64,000 nucleotides of DNA from CAVSVP01 sp963731125. GTDB taxonomy: Bacteria; Pseudomonadota; Gammaproteobacteria; Competibacterales; Competibacteraceae. The position numbers were made by a program, and so were the translations under genes. Position 1 is the stretch's first letter. Every line of letters begins with the position of its first letter. Under the pieces are notes generated by a model. It worked only from the letters and a program-made list of their open reading frames with translations. It had not been told where the DNA came from and searched no databases. Below, one piece after another: positions 1 through 7,992 of the stretch. Where the stretch lies: assembly GCA_963731125.1 (NCBI GenBank), contig CAVSVP010000031.1, forward strand, positions 1 through 64,000, read 5' to 3'.

Positions 1-916
1 TGACACGATCAGTCATGACTGGCTGATTTGCTTTCTTGAACACCGGATCGGCGACAAGCGCATCATCCGGCTGATCATCAAGTGGCTCAAGGCCGGGGTG
101 CTGGAAGAGGGACAACGGATTGAAACGACAGCGGGGACACCCCAGGGATCGGTGAGCTCACCGCTGTTGGCAAATGTCTACCTGCACTCTGTCGATGACC
201 TGTGGGTCAACCAATGGCGCGGCCGTCATGCCCAGGGGGACAGGATTGGAGTGCGCTTCGCCGATGACACAGTGGTGGGTTTCCAGCACCGACGCGAGGG
301 GGAGCGGTTTCTGGTCGAACTACGGGAACGGTTGGCCAAGTTTGCACTTTGTCTGCACCCGGGGAAAACCCGCCTGATTGAGTTCGGCAAGGTTGCGGCG
401 GAACGACGAGCCAGGCGAGGGGAAGGCAAGCCAGAGACTTTCGACTTTCTTGGATTGACCCACATCTGTGGAAAGAAAGCCGATGGAACAGGCTTCCAAC
501 TGTGGCGTAAGACCAAGCGCAACCGCTTGAAAGCCAAGGTCAGGGAGGTCAAGGAAGCACTGCGCCGGCATCTGCATGCCCCGCTCGATGAGCAGGGCCG
601 ATGGTTGAATAGCGGGTTGCGAGGCCACTATGCCTACTTCGCGGTACCGACCAATAGCGCTGCGCTCTCGGCATTCCGCCACCATATCATCGTCCACTGG
701 ATCAGGCGTCTTCGGCGTCGCAGCCAGCGCGATCGCATGACAGGGGCGCGGATGAAGAAGCACATCGATCGGGATCTCCCACGTCCACGGATTCTTCACC
801 CATGGCCAGAACAACGATTTCGCGTCAAATACTCGAGATAGGAGCCGGATGCAGGAATTCTGCTCGTCCGGATCTGTCCGGGGGGCGCGGGGTAACCCGC
901 GTCCCTACCGGGATAC
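1..916 (+). mobile_element. Group II intron A, 3' portion (RT ORF plus domains V and VI)
   Basis: The window opens inside a group II intron. It holds a reverse transcriptase frame (to 841), then a structured tail. A domain-V-like hairpin begins GAGCCGGATGC at 842 and closes with GTCCGGATC. A domain-VI-like stem follows (CCGGGGGGCGCGGG, GTAA loop, CCCGCGTCCC) with an A near its 3' foot. I place the 3' end at GATAC (916) because the next base starts the codons Q-V-N-H-D of a different intron RT, read in frame. The 5' half lies outside the window. The end is inferred from structure and from the interrupted gene. Confidence 0.75.
2..841 (+). CDS. ltrA: Group II intron reverse transcriptase/maturase (intron A), 5'-truncated by window edge
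   Basis: The frame is open from the first bases of the window (DTISHDWLICFLEHRIGDKR...), so the start lies upstream; the first internal start codon is at 98. The motif GTPQGSVSSPLLANVYLH matches RT motif 5 of group II intron reverse transcriptases. RFADDTVVGF carries the catalytic Asp pair, as FADD rather than the commoner YADD. A basic thumb/maturase domain follows (FDFLGLTHI, then KTKRNRLKAKVRE). The protein would copy the intron RNA at the target site and assist splicing. The frame ends just before the domain V hairpin, as is normal for these introns. No frameshift is visible in this part, so it may be functional if the 5' half is intact. Confidence 0.85.
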   Translation, partial: DTISHDWLICFLEHRIGDKRIIRLIIKWLKAGVLEEGQRIETTAGTPQGSVSSPLLANVYLHSVDDLWVNQWRGRHAQGDRIGVRFADDTVVGFQHRREGERFLVELRERLAKFALCLHPGKTRLIEFGKVAAERRARRGEGKPETFDFLGLTHICGKKADGTGFQLWRKTKRNRLKAKVREVKEALRRHLHAPLDEQGRWLNSGLRGHYAYFAVPTNSAALSAFRHHIIVHWIRRLRRRSQRDRMTGARMKKHIDRDLPRPRILHPWPEQRFRVKYSR

Positions 917-1078
917 CAAGTCAATCATGACCTGCTGATGAGCCGGGTAGCGAGGCAAATCAGGGACAACCGACTCCTGAAACTAATCCGACGGTATCTG
1001 AGCGCAGGGATCATGAGCGGGGAATTGGGTAGTACTCGACAAGCTGGTACCCCCCAGGGGTCACCGCTCACGCCCCCT
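917..1078 (+). pseudogene. Group II intron B reverse transcriptase, central fragment
   Basis: Reading from 917 gives QVNHDLLMSRVARQIRDNRL and then LLKLIRRYLSAGIM...AGTPQGSPLTPP. This is the RT region running from the FFD-x-VNHD motif to motif 5 (PQG). It is cut on both sides: on the left by the 3' end of intron A, directly after where FFD should be, and on the right by the terminal repeat of the serine-recombinase element. No start or stop codon is native to the piece. The catalytic YADD part is missing here; a candidate continuation lies at 7174-7866. Confidence 0.75.
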
Positions 1079-1935
1079 ACAATGTTGCAAAAAAGGGTCG
1101 TTTCCACCCGGAAACGTACTATCACCCACGCGGAATACCACGGTAATGCGTTCGTGGTCAATCTCAACGCGTTTGATCAGCGTGCGGATTAACTCCCGAC
1201 AGCCGTGCCAGTCCAACTGCGCTAGCCCGTCTTTGACTTTCGCGCTGAATTCCTCAAGCCGTCCGATGATCAGCTGCAAATCGCGCTGCTGCTGCGCCTG
1301 AGCCCGGCCTTGTTCAGCTTGTGCTTCGAGTGTTTGCAGCCGTTCTTTGAACCGGCGGATGCGCGGTTCGGCTTCGGCTTTCTCGAGATAACCTTCGGCA
1401 TAGCCATCAATCAGGCGCGTAATGCCCTGGCGCAGCTTCGCGATCTGCTTGTCCACCCGGGCCGCCTCGGCCTCACCCGGCGCTGCCTGTAGCGCATCGA
1501 GACGGCGCTGATATTCATCACCCAGGCGCTGGGGGTCTTCGAGTAGCTGGCAGACTTCATGCCAGACGGCTTGCTCAAGGCGGTCGGTGCGCACTGGCTG
1601 GTTATCGCAGAGACGCTGGCCACCGAAACGATGGGCGTCACTGCCGATGCAGCGAGAATAGGCATACGCGCGCGGGTTGCCCTTACGGGCGCTGGGGCTG
1701 ATGGGTTTGCCGTAGTAGCTATAGCCACAGCAGCGGCATACCAACAAGCCCTGGAGTAGATACTTGGCACCACGCGCACGGGTACGCGCCCGGCGGCGAT
1801 TATCTTCCAGTTGCACGGCGACGGCCTCAAACAGCGCCTCTTCGACCAGGGGCGGTACGGGAATGGGTAGCCATTGCTCGGGCGGTACCTCGTACGTCGA
1901 GCGTGCCTCGCGCGGTGGTAAGGGGCGTCCACGTT
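1061..1935 (-). pseudogene. Serine recombinase, C-terminal part (zinc ribbon and coiled coil)
   Basis: This is the last third of a large serine recombinase. The translation begins GRPLPPREARSTYEVPPEQW (from 1930), then VPPLVEEALFEAVAVQLEDN. It shows the recombinase zinc ribbon (LLVCRCCGYSYYG, then YSRCIGSDAHRF and LCDN), followed by a long Gln/Glu/Arg-rich coiled coil (AEAEPRIRRFKERLQTLEAQ). It is separated from the middle part by the IS at 1936-4392. The frame runs through the terminal repeat and stops at 1061-1063, 18 bp outside the element, so the stop codon is supplied by the invaded gene. Confidence 0.85.
1079..1094 (+). repeat. Terminal inverted repeat, left end of recombinase element
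   Basis: ACAATGTTGCAAAAAA pairs perfectly with TTTTTTGCAACATTGT at 7157-7172. On the minus strand the repeat is also translated as the last codons of the recombinase frame. Confidence 0.8.
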
Positions 1936-4392
1936 CAGAGATCTTGATCTGGGACCCTGGTTTCCGGTGTGAGATTCTGTAAAATACTCAATAAAGTCAA
2001 TTAGTTTCCCATTGAGTAGCGGGCTGATTTACGTGCTTGCAATCGGAAAATAAAAATGGCACCTTAGTCCAAGAAAAACTCCTCAACACCGCTACGGGAG
2101 GAAGGCGCCTTGTCCCAGCTGATGCTACCGACCATTCCCGATGGGGCGACCCAAATCAGCGGGTTGGTGAGTGTCTGGCGTGAGGGCGAACAGTGGACCT
2201 ATTTTCTGGGCACTTATCCAAGCTATTCGCATCGAGCTGCTGATCGGCGCATGTTTCGGTTGTTCAGCTCGCAGTTGATTCATGCCGGTGCTGGTTGTCA
2301 TAAAGATATTATCGAAGCGTTCGGGGTTTCCAAAAGCAGCGTGAACCGCGCCTTGAAGAAACGGCGCGAGGAAGGGGGTGAGGCGTTTTTCAAGCCTCGC
2401 GAAGGCGGACCTCGTGGCGGGTCGGTGTTGACCGCCGAGAGACTCGCTCAGGCCCAGGGGCTGTTGGATCAGGGGTACTCGCGCGGTGAGCTGGTCGATG
2501 ATCTTAGGGTAAAGCCTGACACGCTGCGAAAAGCGCTCAAGGCGGGCAGGCTGCGCGAGGGCAAGCCGCCCGAAACCGCCACGAGCAAGTCCTCACGCGA
2601 TGTGATGGATGCGCAGGCCGCCGGTGCGTTGGGCACCGCCTGCACCCGCACCGCCGAACGGGTGGTGGCCGCCTTTGGGGCAGGTGAGGGGGCGTCGGTA
2701 CGCTTTGAACCCTGCCTGGATGTGCCTAACGGGGGTGTGCTCTGCGCGCTGCCAGCGCTGCTGGCCAACGGTCTGCTGGAAGGAGCTGAGCAACTGCTGG
2801 GCAAGCTCAAAGGCTATTACCGAACCGTGCCGATCCTGTTGCTGTTGGCCTTCATGGGACTTTGCAGGATCAAGACGATCGAGCAGCTGCGGGGTCATGC
2901 ACCGGGGGAGTTTGGCAAGTTGCTAGGACTGGATCGGGTGCCAGAGGTGCGCTGCTTGAGGCGAAAGCTCGATGAGCTCAGCGCCGATAAAGCAGCCGAA
3001 CAATGGGCCGTCCAGCTCAGTCAGCATGGGTTGCAAGACGACCCGGAAGTGGCCGGGACGCTCTACATTGACGGTCATGTGCGTGTTTATCACGGCGGGC
3101 AGACCAAGCTGCCCAAGAAATACGTCTCGCGGGAGCGTCTTTGCCTGCGCGGGACCCTGGATTATTGGGTCAACGACGCCCTGGGTAGGCCGTTCTTTGT
3201 GGTGGAAAAAGCGATTGATCCCGGGATGCTGGCGACCCTGGAAAACGATATCGTGCCGCGCTTGCTCAGGGATATTCCCAATCAGCCAACGCCGCAGGAA
3301 CTCCAGGACAATCCCCATCGCTGTCGGGTTATCCTGGTGTTTGACCGCGAAGGCTACAGTCCGGTCTTTTTTCGCAAGATGTGGCAGCACCATCGCATCG
3401 CTTGCCTGACCTATCACCAGCATCCCGATGCGGCTTGGCCGCTGGAGTGGTTCAGCGAACAGCAAGTCAGCATGCCAAACGGTGAGATCGTCACCCTGGC
3501 CCTGGCCGAGATGGGAAGCCTCGTCGGGACGGGCAAAAATGCCCTGTGGATGCGGGAGGTGCGAAAGCTGACCGATTCAGGCCATCAGACCAGTCTGATC
3601 AGTACCGCCTATGAATTGCCCCACCTAGAGCTCGCGGCGCGGCTTTTTAGCCGCTGGTGTCAGGAAAACTTTTTCCGCTACATGAGCCAGCACTTTGCTA
3701 TCGACCTGCTGGCCGAATACGGTACCGAGGATTTTCCCGACACGGCACGGGTCGTCAACCCGACCTGGCGGGAACTGGATAAGACCCGCCAGACACTGGT
3801 AAGCAAACTGCGCTATCGCCAGGCCCGGTTCACTGAAATGACCTTGCATCCGCAAGCCGAGGACGATCCGGCGAAATACCAGAAATGGCAACAACAGAAA
3901 GTCGATCTACGAACGCAAATCGAGCACTTCGAGCAACAGTTAAACGCCGTGAAAGCCACCCTGAAACAAACTCCCAAGCACATCACCTGGGGTGAACTCC
4001 AAGACGCCGATAAGTTCCGTCGGCTGCTTCCGGGACGAAAACAGTTCATCGACACGGTGCGCATGATCGCCTACCGGGCCGAAACAGCCATGGTTGGATT
4101 ACTGACGGGACCAGCCGTTGACGCCGCCGCCGCCAGAGGCCTGCTGCAGGACCTGTTCGTTACCGAGGCCGATATTTTACCCGAGTCTGAAAAGCACCTG
4201 CTACGCATCCGTATCCACGGCGCCTCTACTCCGGCAGCCAATCGTGCACTGCGGCGACTGATTGAGCAACTTAACGCGGCCGAAATGCTTTACCCTGGAA
4301 CCGACCTGCGTCTCACCTATGAGCTTGGGGCTTGGAACGGTTAACGGAGGGGTTGCGGTGTCACGCCATTTTCCTCTGAATCAAGAGTTCTG
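1936..4392 (+). mobile_element. Insertion sequence, 2,457 bp, 5-bp target duplication
   Basis: The ends are imperfect inverted repeats: CAGAGATCTTGAT at 1936 and CAGAACTCTTGAT read inward from 4392. The 5-bp sequence ACGTT is directly repeated at 1931-1935 and 4393-4397. Removing the element and one ACGTT joins the recombinase codons RLRAQR to GRPLPP in frame, which independently confirms both boundaries. It encodes one long DDE transposase. I cannot name its IS family with confidence. Confidence 0.9.
2110..4344 (+). CDS. DDE transposase, 744 aa
   Basis: This long transposase has an N-terminal helix-turn-helix region (about 60-150: HKDIIEAFGVSKSSVNRALK and SRGELVDDLRVKPDTLRKAL). The catalytic core has candidate acidic residues at LYIDGHVRVYHG (first Asp), LVFDREGYSP (second Asp) and RWCQENFFRYMSQHFAID (Glu). 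A basic coiled-coil-like stretch follows (about 560-620, LVSKLRYRQARF and the Gln-rich EHFEQQLN). The start is a TTG at 2110, behind the ribosome-binding sequence GGGAGGAAG. It occupies nearly the whole 2.46-kb IS and reads without interruption, so it may be active. At 744 residues it is much longer than IS4- or IS5-type transposases. Cut-and-paste transposition is inferred from the DDE residues and the target duplication. Confidence 0.85.
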   Translation: MSQLMLPTIPDGATQISGLVSVWREGEQWTYFLGTYPSYSHRAADRRMFRLFSSQLIHAGAGCHKDIIEAFGVSKSSVNRALKKRREEGGEAFFKPREGGPRGGSVLTAERLAQAQGLLDQGYSRGELVDDLRVKPDTLRKALKAGRLREGKPPETATSKSSRDVMDAQAAGALGTACTRTAERVVAAFGAGEGASVRFEPCLDVPNGGVLCALPALLANGLLEGAEQLLGKLKGYYRTVPILLLLAFMGLCRIKTIEQLRGHAPGEFGKLLGLDRVPEVRCLRRKLDELSADKAAEQWAVQLSQHGLQDDPEVAGTLYIDGHVRVYHGGQTKLPKKYVSRERLCLRGTLDYWVNDALGRPFFVVEKAIDPGMLATLENDIVPRLLRDIPNQPTPQELQDNPHRCRVILVFDREGYSPVFFRKMWQHHRIACLTYHQHPDAAWPLEWFSEQQVSMPNGEIVTLALAEMGSLVGTGKNALWMREVRKLTDSGHQTSLISTAYELPHLELAARLFSRWCQENFFRYMSQHFAIDLLAEYGTEDFPDTARVVNPTWRELDKTRQTLVSKLRYRQARFTEMTLHPQAEDDPAKYQKWQQQKVDLRTQIEHFEQQLNAVKATLKQTPKHITWGELQDADKFRRLLPGRKQFIDTVRMIAYRAETAMVGLLTGPAVDAAAARGLLQDLFVTEADILPESEKHLLRIRIHGASTPAANRALRRLIEQLNAAEMLYPGTDLRLTYELGAWNG

Positions 4393-4854
4393 ACGTTGGG
4401 CACGCAAGCGCGGTCGCAGCTCACCGGCGCAGGTTTTACCAAACGCTGCCCGCCCCTGGTAAGCGGGGTTTCTCAGCCTATCCCAAACCGTCGTGCGATC
4501 CCACCAGGTTTTCCCGCTGGGCGAGGGGATGGCGGCTACGCCCAAGCGGCGCGTTACTTCGCCAATGCTCAAGCGCTCACGCGCGACCCAGTTAAAGATC
4601 TGGCGTACCCCCTGGGCTTGCTCGTCGGTCACTTCGTAGCGCGCCTCACCGCCGCCTTCAGCCAGGGTGATATAGCGGTAGCCATAGGGGGCACCGCCAA
4701 GCACGTTTACCGAGCCCTGCTGCGCCTTATGGCGTTTCCCCCGACGACTGCGTTCGAGAATCTGAGCACGCTCGTACTCCGCGATCATGCCTTGCCTCTG
4801 GAGCAGTAGCTCATCTTCCGGTGACGGGCCGAGCTCGCGGTTGAGAAACACCAG
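4393..4854 (-). pseudogene. Serine recombinase, middle part (recombinase domain)
   Basis: The translation carries LVFLNRELGPSPEDELLLQR, the long-helix segment MIAEYERAQILERSRRGKRH, the signature GGAPYGYRYI, and a recombinase domain ending NPAYQGRAAFGKTCAGELRP. These are typical of the region after the catalytic domain in large serine recombinases. It is joined in frame to the N-terminal part through the duplicated 12 bp coding for LVFL, and to the C-terminal part through ACGTT. On its own it cannot act. Confidence 0.85.
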
Positions 4855-6498
4855 CAATTCCCGCTCTCAAAAATAAATATTTAATTTCAATGCATTGGCC
4901 AATAAACCGACAAGAGCTTTTCGTAAGGGTTTGGTTACTAGGGAGTAGGCACGGTAAACTCACGTTCCTTGGCATCACCCCGGGAGGTCTTTACCGATGG
5001 CAGCACCCCGTCCGCGGTTACGCAAACAACTCTCAGCGCCGGGTTTATTGCAGACGATCCGCCAAACGTTTGAAGCGGTGCCTGAGCATCGCCATGACCG
5101 CAGCCAGATTCCCCTGACCGATGCGCTGATGTCGGGGTTGGCGGTGTTTGGGTTGAAATATCCGTCGTTACTGAAGTTTGACGAAGCCTATCACGAAGGG
5201 GTGATCCGGCACAATCTGAAGACCCTTTATGGGGTAGAGCGAGCGCCGTGCGATACGCAACTGCGCACGATTCTTGACCCGGTGGATCCGGCTCATCTAC
5301 GCCCGGCCTTTCGGGCGGTCCATCGGCAGGTGCAGCGACACAAAGGACTGGAACCCTATCAATACTGGGACGGGCACTACCTGGTGTCCATTGACGGCAC
5401 TGGGCAGTTTGCCTCCAGTGAGATCAGCTGTCCGGAGTGCTGCCGCAAGACCACGAAGGGACAGACCCACTACTATCATCAACTGCTTGGGGCGGTGATC
5501 GTGCATCCGGAGCGCAAGACGGTGTTACCGCTCGCCCCGGAAGCCATCACCCGTCAGGACGGGGCGAAGAAAAACGATTGCGAACGCAACGCTGCCAAGC
5601 GGCTGCTGACGCAGCTACGTCAGGATTATCCCCAGCAAAAGTGGCTGGTGGTGGAAGACAGTCTCGCCGCCAACGGCCCGCATCTGGAGTTACTGCAAAC
5701 TCTCAACCTGCGCTACTTGATCCAGGTCAAGCCCGGCGACCACGAGGCGCTGTTTGCTGCCGTACAAGCGAAGCGGGACGCGGGCGAGGTTGAGGAATGG
5801 GTGTATCGCGATGCGCATGGGGTCGAACACGGCTATCGCTGGGTGAACGATCTACCCTTAAACAAGACCCATCCGCAGCTACGAGTCAATTTTCTGGAAT
5901 ACTGGGAAACAGACGCGGATCGGCAACGCCGCTTCAGCTGGATCACCGATATCGAACTGACGCAAGCTAATGTTGAACCGTTGATGCGAGGAGGACGCGC
6001 CCGCTGGAAAGTTGAAAACGAAACCTTTAATACGCTCAAGAACCAAGGCTATGAACTCGAACATAACTACGGTCATGGTCAACAGCACTTGGCCACCCAC
6101 TTTGCTTATCTGATGATGCTCGCTTTCCTGGTTGATCAAGTCCAGGAACTCGGGTGTCGGCTCTTTCAAGCGGCCCGCGCGCACTTCCACTCACGCACCT
6201 CGCTCTGGGAGCGGCTCCGGTCACTCTTTACCGACTACTTCATTCCCGATTGGCAAACCCTGTGGGAGGCGATCGCCTCCGGTCATGTGCCTACCGTGCT
6301 GGCACCCGATACCTCGTAGATAACCGCGGTGTTGTGTTCGTGCCATGGTTTGTGTTCTTGAGCGATCGTCTATCCATATCCATTACCTCTTCCTGCAGCC
6401 CTTTTACCAAGGCTGACGGGTAGTCTTGTGCGGTCTCATCAGGAGCTGATGGTTTAGTCTCAGGAACGCCGGGAAATCCCTTAGAGCGGGAGCTGCTG
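4855..6498 (+). mobile_element. IS4-like insertion sequence, 1,644 bp, 12-bp target duplication
   Basis: The 12-bp sequence GAGAAACACCAG occurs directly at 4843-4854 and 6499-6510. The element ends share TCCCGCTCT near each tip (CAATTCCCGCTCT on the left; CAGCAGCTCCCGCTCT inward from the right). Deleting the element with one 12-bp copy restores the recombinase reading VELVFLNREL, so the borders are well supported. A 10-12 bp duplication is seen in some IS4-superfamily groups. Confidence 0.88.
4997..6319 (+). CDS. IS4-superfamily DDE transposase, 440 aa
   Basis: The candidate catalytic residues are Asp in LVSIDGTGQF (about residue 130), Asp in WLVVEDSLAANG (about 220) and Glu in RARWKVENETFNTLKNQGY (about 345). 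The last is the conserved C-terminal block of an IS4-type transposase group. A short Cys-rich patch (SCPECCRK) follows the first Asp. The start ATG follows GGGAGG at 4981. The N-terminal 100 residues form the usual DNA-binding region. The frame is intact and fills the element. Confidence 0.88.
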   Translation: MAAPRPRLRKQLSAPGLLQTIRQTFEAVPEHRHDRSQIPLTDALMSGLAVFGLKYPSLLKFDEAYHEGVIRHNLKTLYGVERAPCDTQLRTILDPVDPAHLRPAFRAVHRQVQRHKGLEPYQYWDGHYLVSIDGTGQFASSEISCPECCRKTTKGQTHYYHQLLGAVIVHPERKTVLPLAPEAITRQDGAKKNDCERNAAKRLLTQLRQDYPQQKWLVVEDSLAANGPHLELLQTLNLRYLIQVKPGDHEALFAAVQAKRDAGEVEEWVYRDAHGVEHGYRWVNDLPLNKTHPQLRVNFLEYWETDADRQRRFSWITDIELTQANVEPLMRGGRARWKVENETFNTLKNQGYELEHNYGHGQQHLATHFAYLMMLAFLVDQVQELGCRLFQAARAHFHSRTSLWERLRSLFTDYFIPDWQTLWEAIASGHVPTVLAPDTS

Positions 6499-6825
6499 GA
6501 GAAACACCAGCTCCACCCCGGCGCGTTGGAACTCATCACCCAGCATCACCTGGTAGGCATATTGGCGTGCTAGCCGATCCGGGGCGTAGACGTAGACCCG
6601 TTCGAGTTCGCCCGCGGCCACCGCATCGCGTAATGGCTCTAACGCCGGGCGGAGCAACGTCGCGCCGCTGTACCCAGCGTCGATAAATTGATGCGCTGGA
6701 TTCAATACCGCGCCATCGTTGGTAATGCGTTCGTGTAGCGCCGCCACTTGGCTATCAATGGTCTGCGCCTGTGCCTGCTGATCGGAGGACACGCGGGCAT
6801 ACAGGGCCGCGGCTAACGTGCTCAT
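6499..6825 (-). pseudogene. Serine recombinase, N-terminal catalytic domain
   Basis: The protein begins MSTLAAALYARVSSDQQAQA. The serine in ARVSSD is the expected nucleophile of serine recombinases. The domain continues through FIDAGYSGATLLRPALEPLR and VYAPDRLARQYAYQV, the resolvase-fold motifs that include the conserved DRLAR arginine. The 12-bp target duplication cuts it off after VELVFL. The start ATG overlaps the stop of the small upstream ORF (ATGA), suggesting translational coupling. The three pieces together would make 548 residues, a normal size for a large serine recombinase. Confidence 0.87.
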
Positions 6826-6977
6826 GACTGACCTCCTTGCCTTGATGCGGGGCTCTGCGGTTCCAGTGTCGGCTGTGACGTACGACCAGGGGTAGGGGTT
6901 GCGCGAAGTCGTAACGGGACGACTTGGTTATAGGCATCGACCAGATGCATCGCAGCTAAACGATTCGGTTCAAACAT
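6822..6977 (-). CDS. Small ORF (51 aa) coupled to the serine recombinase
   Basis: A strong ribosome binding site (GGAGGT) stands before ATG 6977. The product begins MFEPNRLAAMHLVDAYNQVV and ends in a Pro/Ser/Gln-rich tail. Its stop overlaps the recombinase start (ATGA), so the two probably formed one transcript. I do not recognise a family. It could be a recombination directionality factor or accessory DNA-binding protein, as many elements carry one beside the recombinase, but no motif proves this. Confidence 0.5.
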   Translation of the reverse strand: MFEPNRLAAMHLVDAYNQVVPLRLRATPTPGRTSQPTLEPQSPASRQGGQS

Positions 6978-7156
6978 GATGGTCACCTCCAAAGGGTGTC
7001 GAACTTGGCTCTGTTGCTGGCTCATCGTTGCGTTCCCCCGCACCGGTGGTTACGCGGTGCATCGCTGGGAGAAGCCGCAGCGGCGCGCCGCCAAAACCCT
7101 CACCGTAGCGTACTTTCAAGCGCTCGCGTTCAATGGCCGATGAGAATTCCAGCGCT

Positions 7157-7172
7157 TTTTTTGCAACATTGT
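7157..7172 (-). repeat. Terminal inverted repeat, right end of recombinase element
   Basis: TTTTTTGCAACATTGT is the perfect reverse complement of 1079-1094. Reverse-transcriptase codons (GGVLSPLLSN) begin two bases further on. Confidence 0.8.
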
Positions 7173-7173
7173 T

Positions 7174-7866
7174 GGAGGTGTACTTTCACCGTTATTATCA
7201 AACGTCCTGCTGGATGATGTTGATCAAGAACTCGAACGCAGAGGTCATCGCTTCTGCCGCTATGCTGATGACACCACTATCTACGTCAAAAGCCAACGGG
7301 CGGGCGAACGGGTCATGGCGTCAGTGACGCACTTCCTGGAAGGCCGGCTGCGCTTGAAGGTGAATCGAGCCAAAAGCGCCGTCGATCGGCCCTGGAACCG
7401 AACGTTTCTAGGCTATACGGTGACCCGCCATCGCCAACCGCGATTGAAACCAGCACCGACGTCCGTCAAACGGGCGAAGGATCGGATACGTCAGATTACC
7501 CACCAGGGACGGGGTCGTAATATTCGCCAGGTGATTAAGGAGATCAATGCGTTTACCCGAGGATGGGTAAGCTACTTTCGGCTCACCAGCGTGAAAGCCG
7601 CTTTCGAGCAGTTGGATCAATGGCTACGCCGTCGGCTACGTAAAATCTTATGGGAGCAATGGCGTCAACCAGAGACGCGACGCCGGCAGCTGATGGCGCT
7701 GGGCGTCGACGCGACGCGGGCACGCAAAGCAGCGGCCACCGGGCTTGGCGCTTGGTGGAATGCAGGGGCTTCGCATCTGCACGCGGCAGTGACCCTTCGG
7801 TTGCTGACACAGTGGGGACTTTGCGGTCTGCTAGATCAGCTACGCGGTTGGCAGCGGTCCATTTGA
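7174..7866 (+). pseudogene. Group II intron B reverse transcriptase, C-terminal half
   Basis: One frame from 7174 reads GGVLSPLLSNVLLDDVDQEL, then RYADDTTIYV (catalytic YADD), then FLGYTVTRHRQPRLKP and the maturase helix NIRQVIKEINAFTRGWVSYF. It ends at 7866 just before a domain V hairpin. The motifs are those of a group II intron RT of a lineage different from intron A. It is cut on the left by the recombinase element. It repeats the motif-5 region already present before the left repeat (GTPQGSPLTPP), with different codons. So it may not come from the same copy as 917-1078. Confidence 0.8.
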
Positions 7867-7940
7867 ACCACCGTGTACGGTCCCGTACGCACGGTGGTGT
7901 GGGCGGACGGGAGGAGTAATCCTCCCTCCGACCCGATTCA
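7865..7940 (+). other. Group II intron domains V and VI (intron B)
   Basis: Directly after the RT stop, ACCACCGTGTACG and CGTACGCACGGTGGT form a domain-V-like hairpin. Next, GGGAGGAG, TAA and TCCTCCC form a shorter domain-VI-like stem. The intron 3' end is placed around 7932-7940; the exact junction is not certain. Confidence 0.65.
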
Positions 7941-7992
7941 GAGGACAATCAATAAGTGCGATCCTGACAACCTAACGACTGAGGCCGGTCCT

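Larger units (their letters stand above)
1079..7172. mobile_element. Serine-recombinase transposable element, interrupted by two IS
   Basis: The element is bounded by a perfect 16-bp inverted repeat, ACAATGTTGCAAAAAA at 1079-1094 and its reverse complement at 7157-7172. Inside are a minus-strand serine recombinase gene in three pieces, a small ORF in front of it, and two later IS insertions. Subtracting the two IS and their duplicated targets leaves about 1,976 bp. So the ancestral element was little more than a recombinase gene plus a 51-codon ORF. Reverse-transcriptase gene sequence flanks it on both sides. No target duplication is obvious, which fits serine recombination. The family is not recognised. 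Confidence 0.7.

Noticed and set aside
1411..1932. Open minus-strand frame of 173 codons inside the recombinase region
   Set aside because: It overlaps the real recombinase frame in another register and shows no family motif.
2923..3465. 180-codon minus-strand frame opposite the 744-aa transposase
   Set aside because: Shadow of a high-GC gene; no ribosome binding site or recognisable domain.
4396..4809. Plus-strand frame of 137 codons
   Set aside because: Lies antisense to the recombinase middle part, whose domain is clear.
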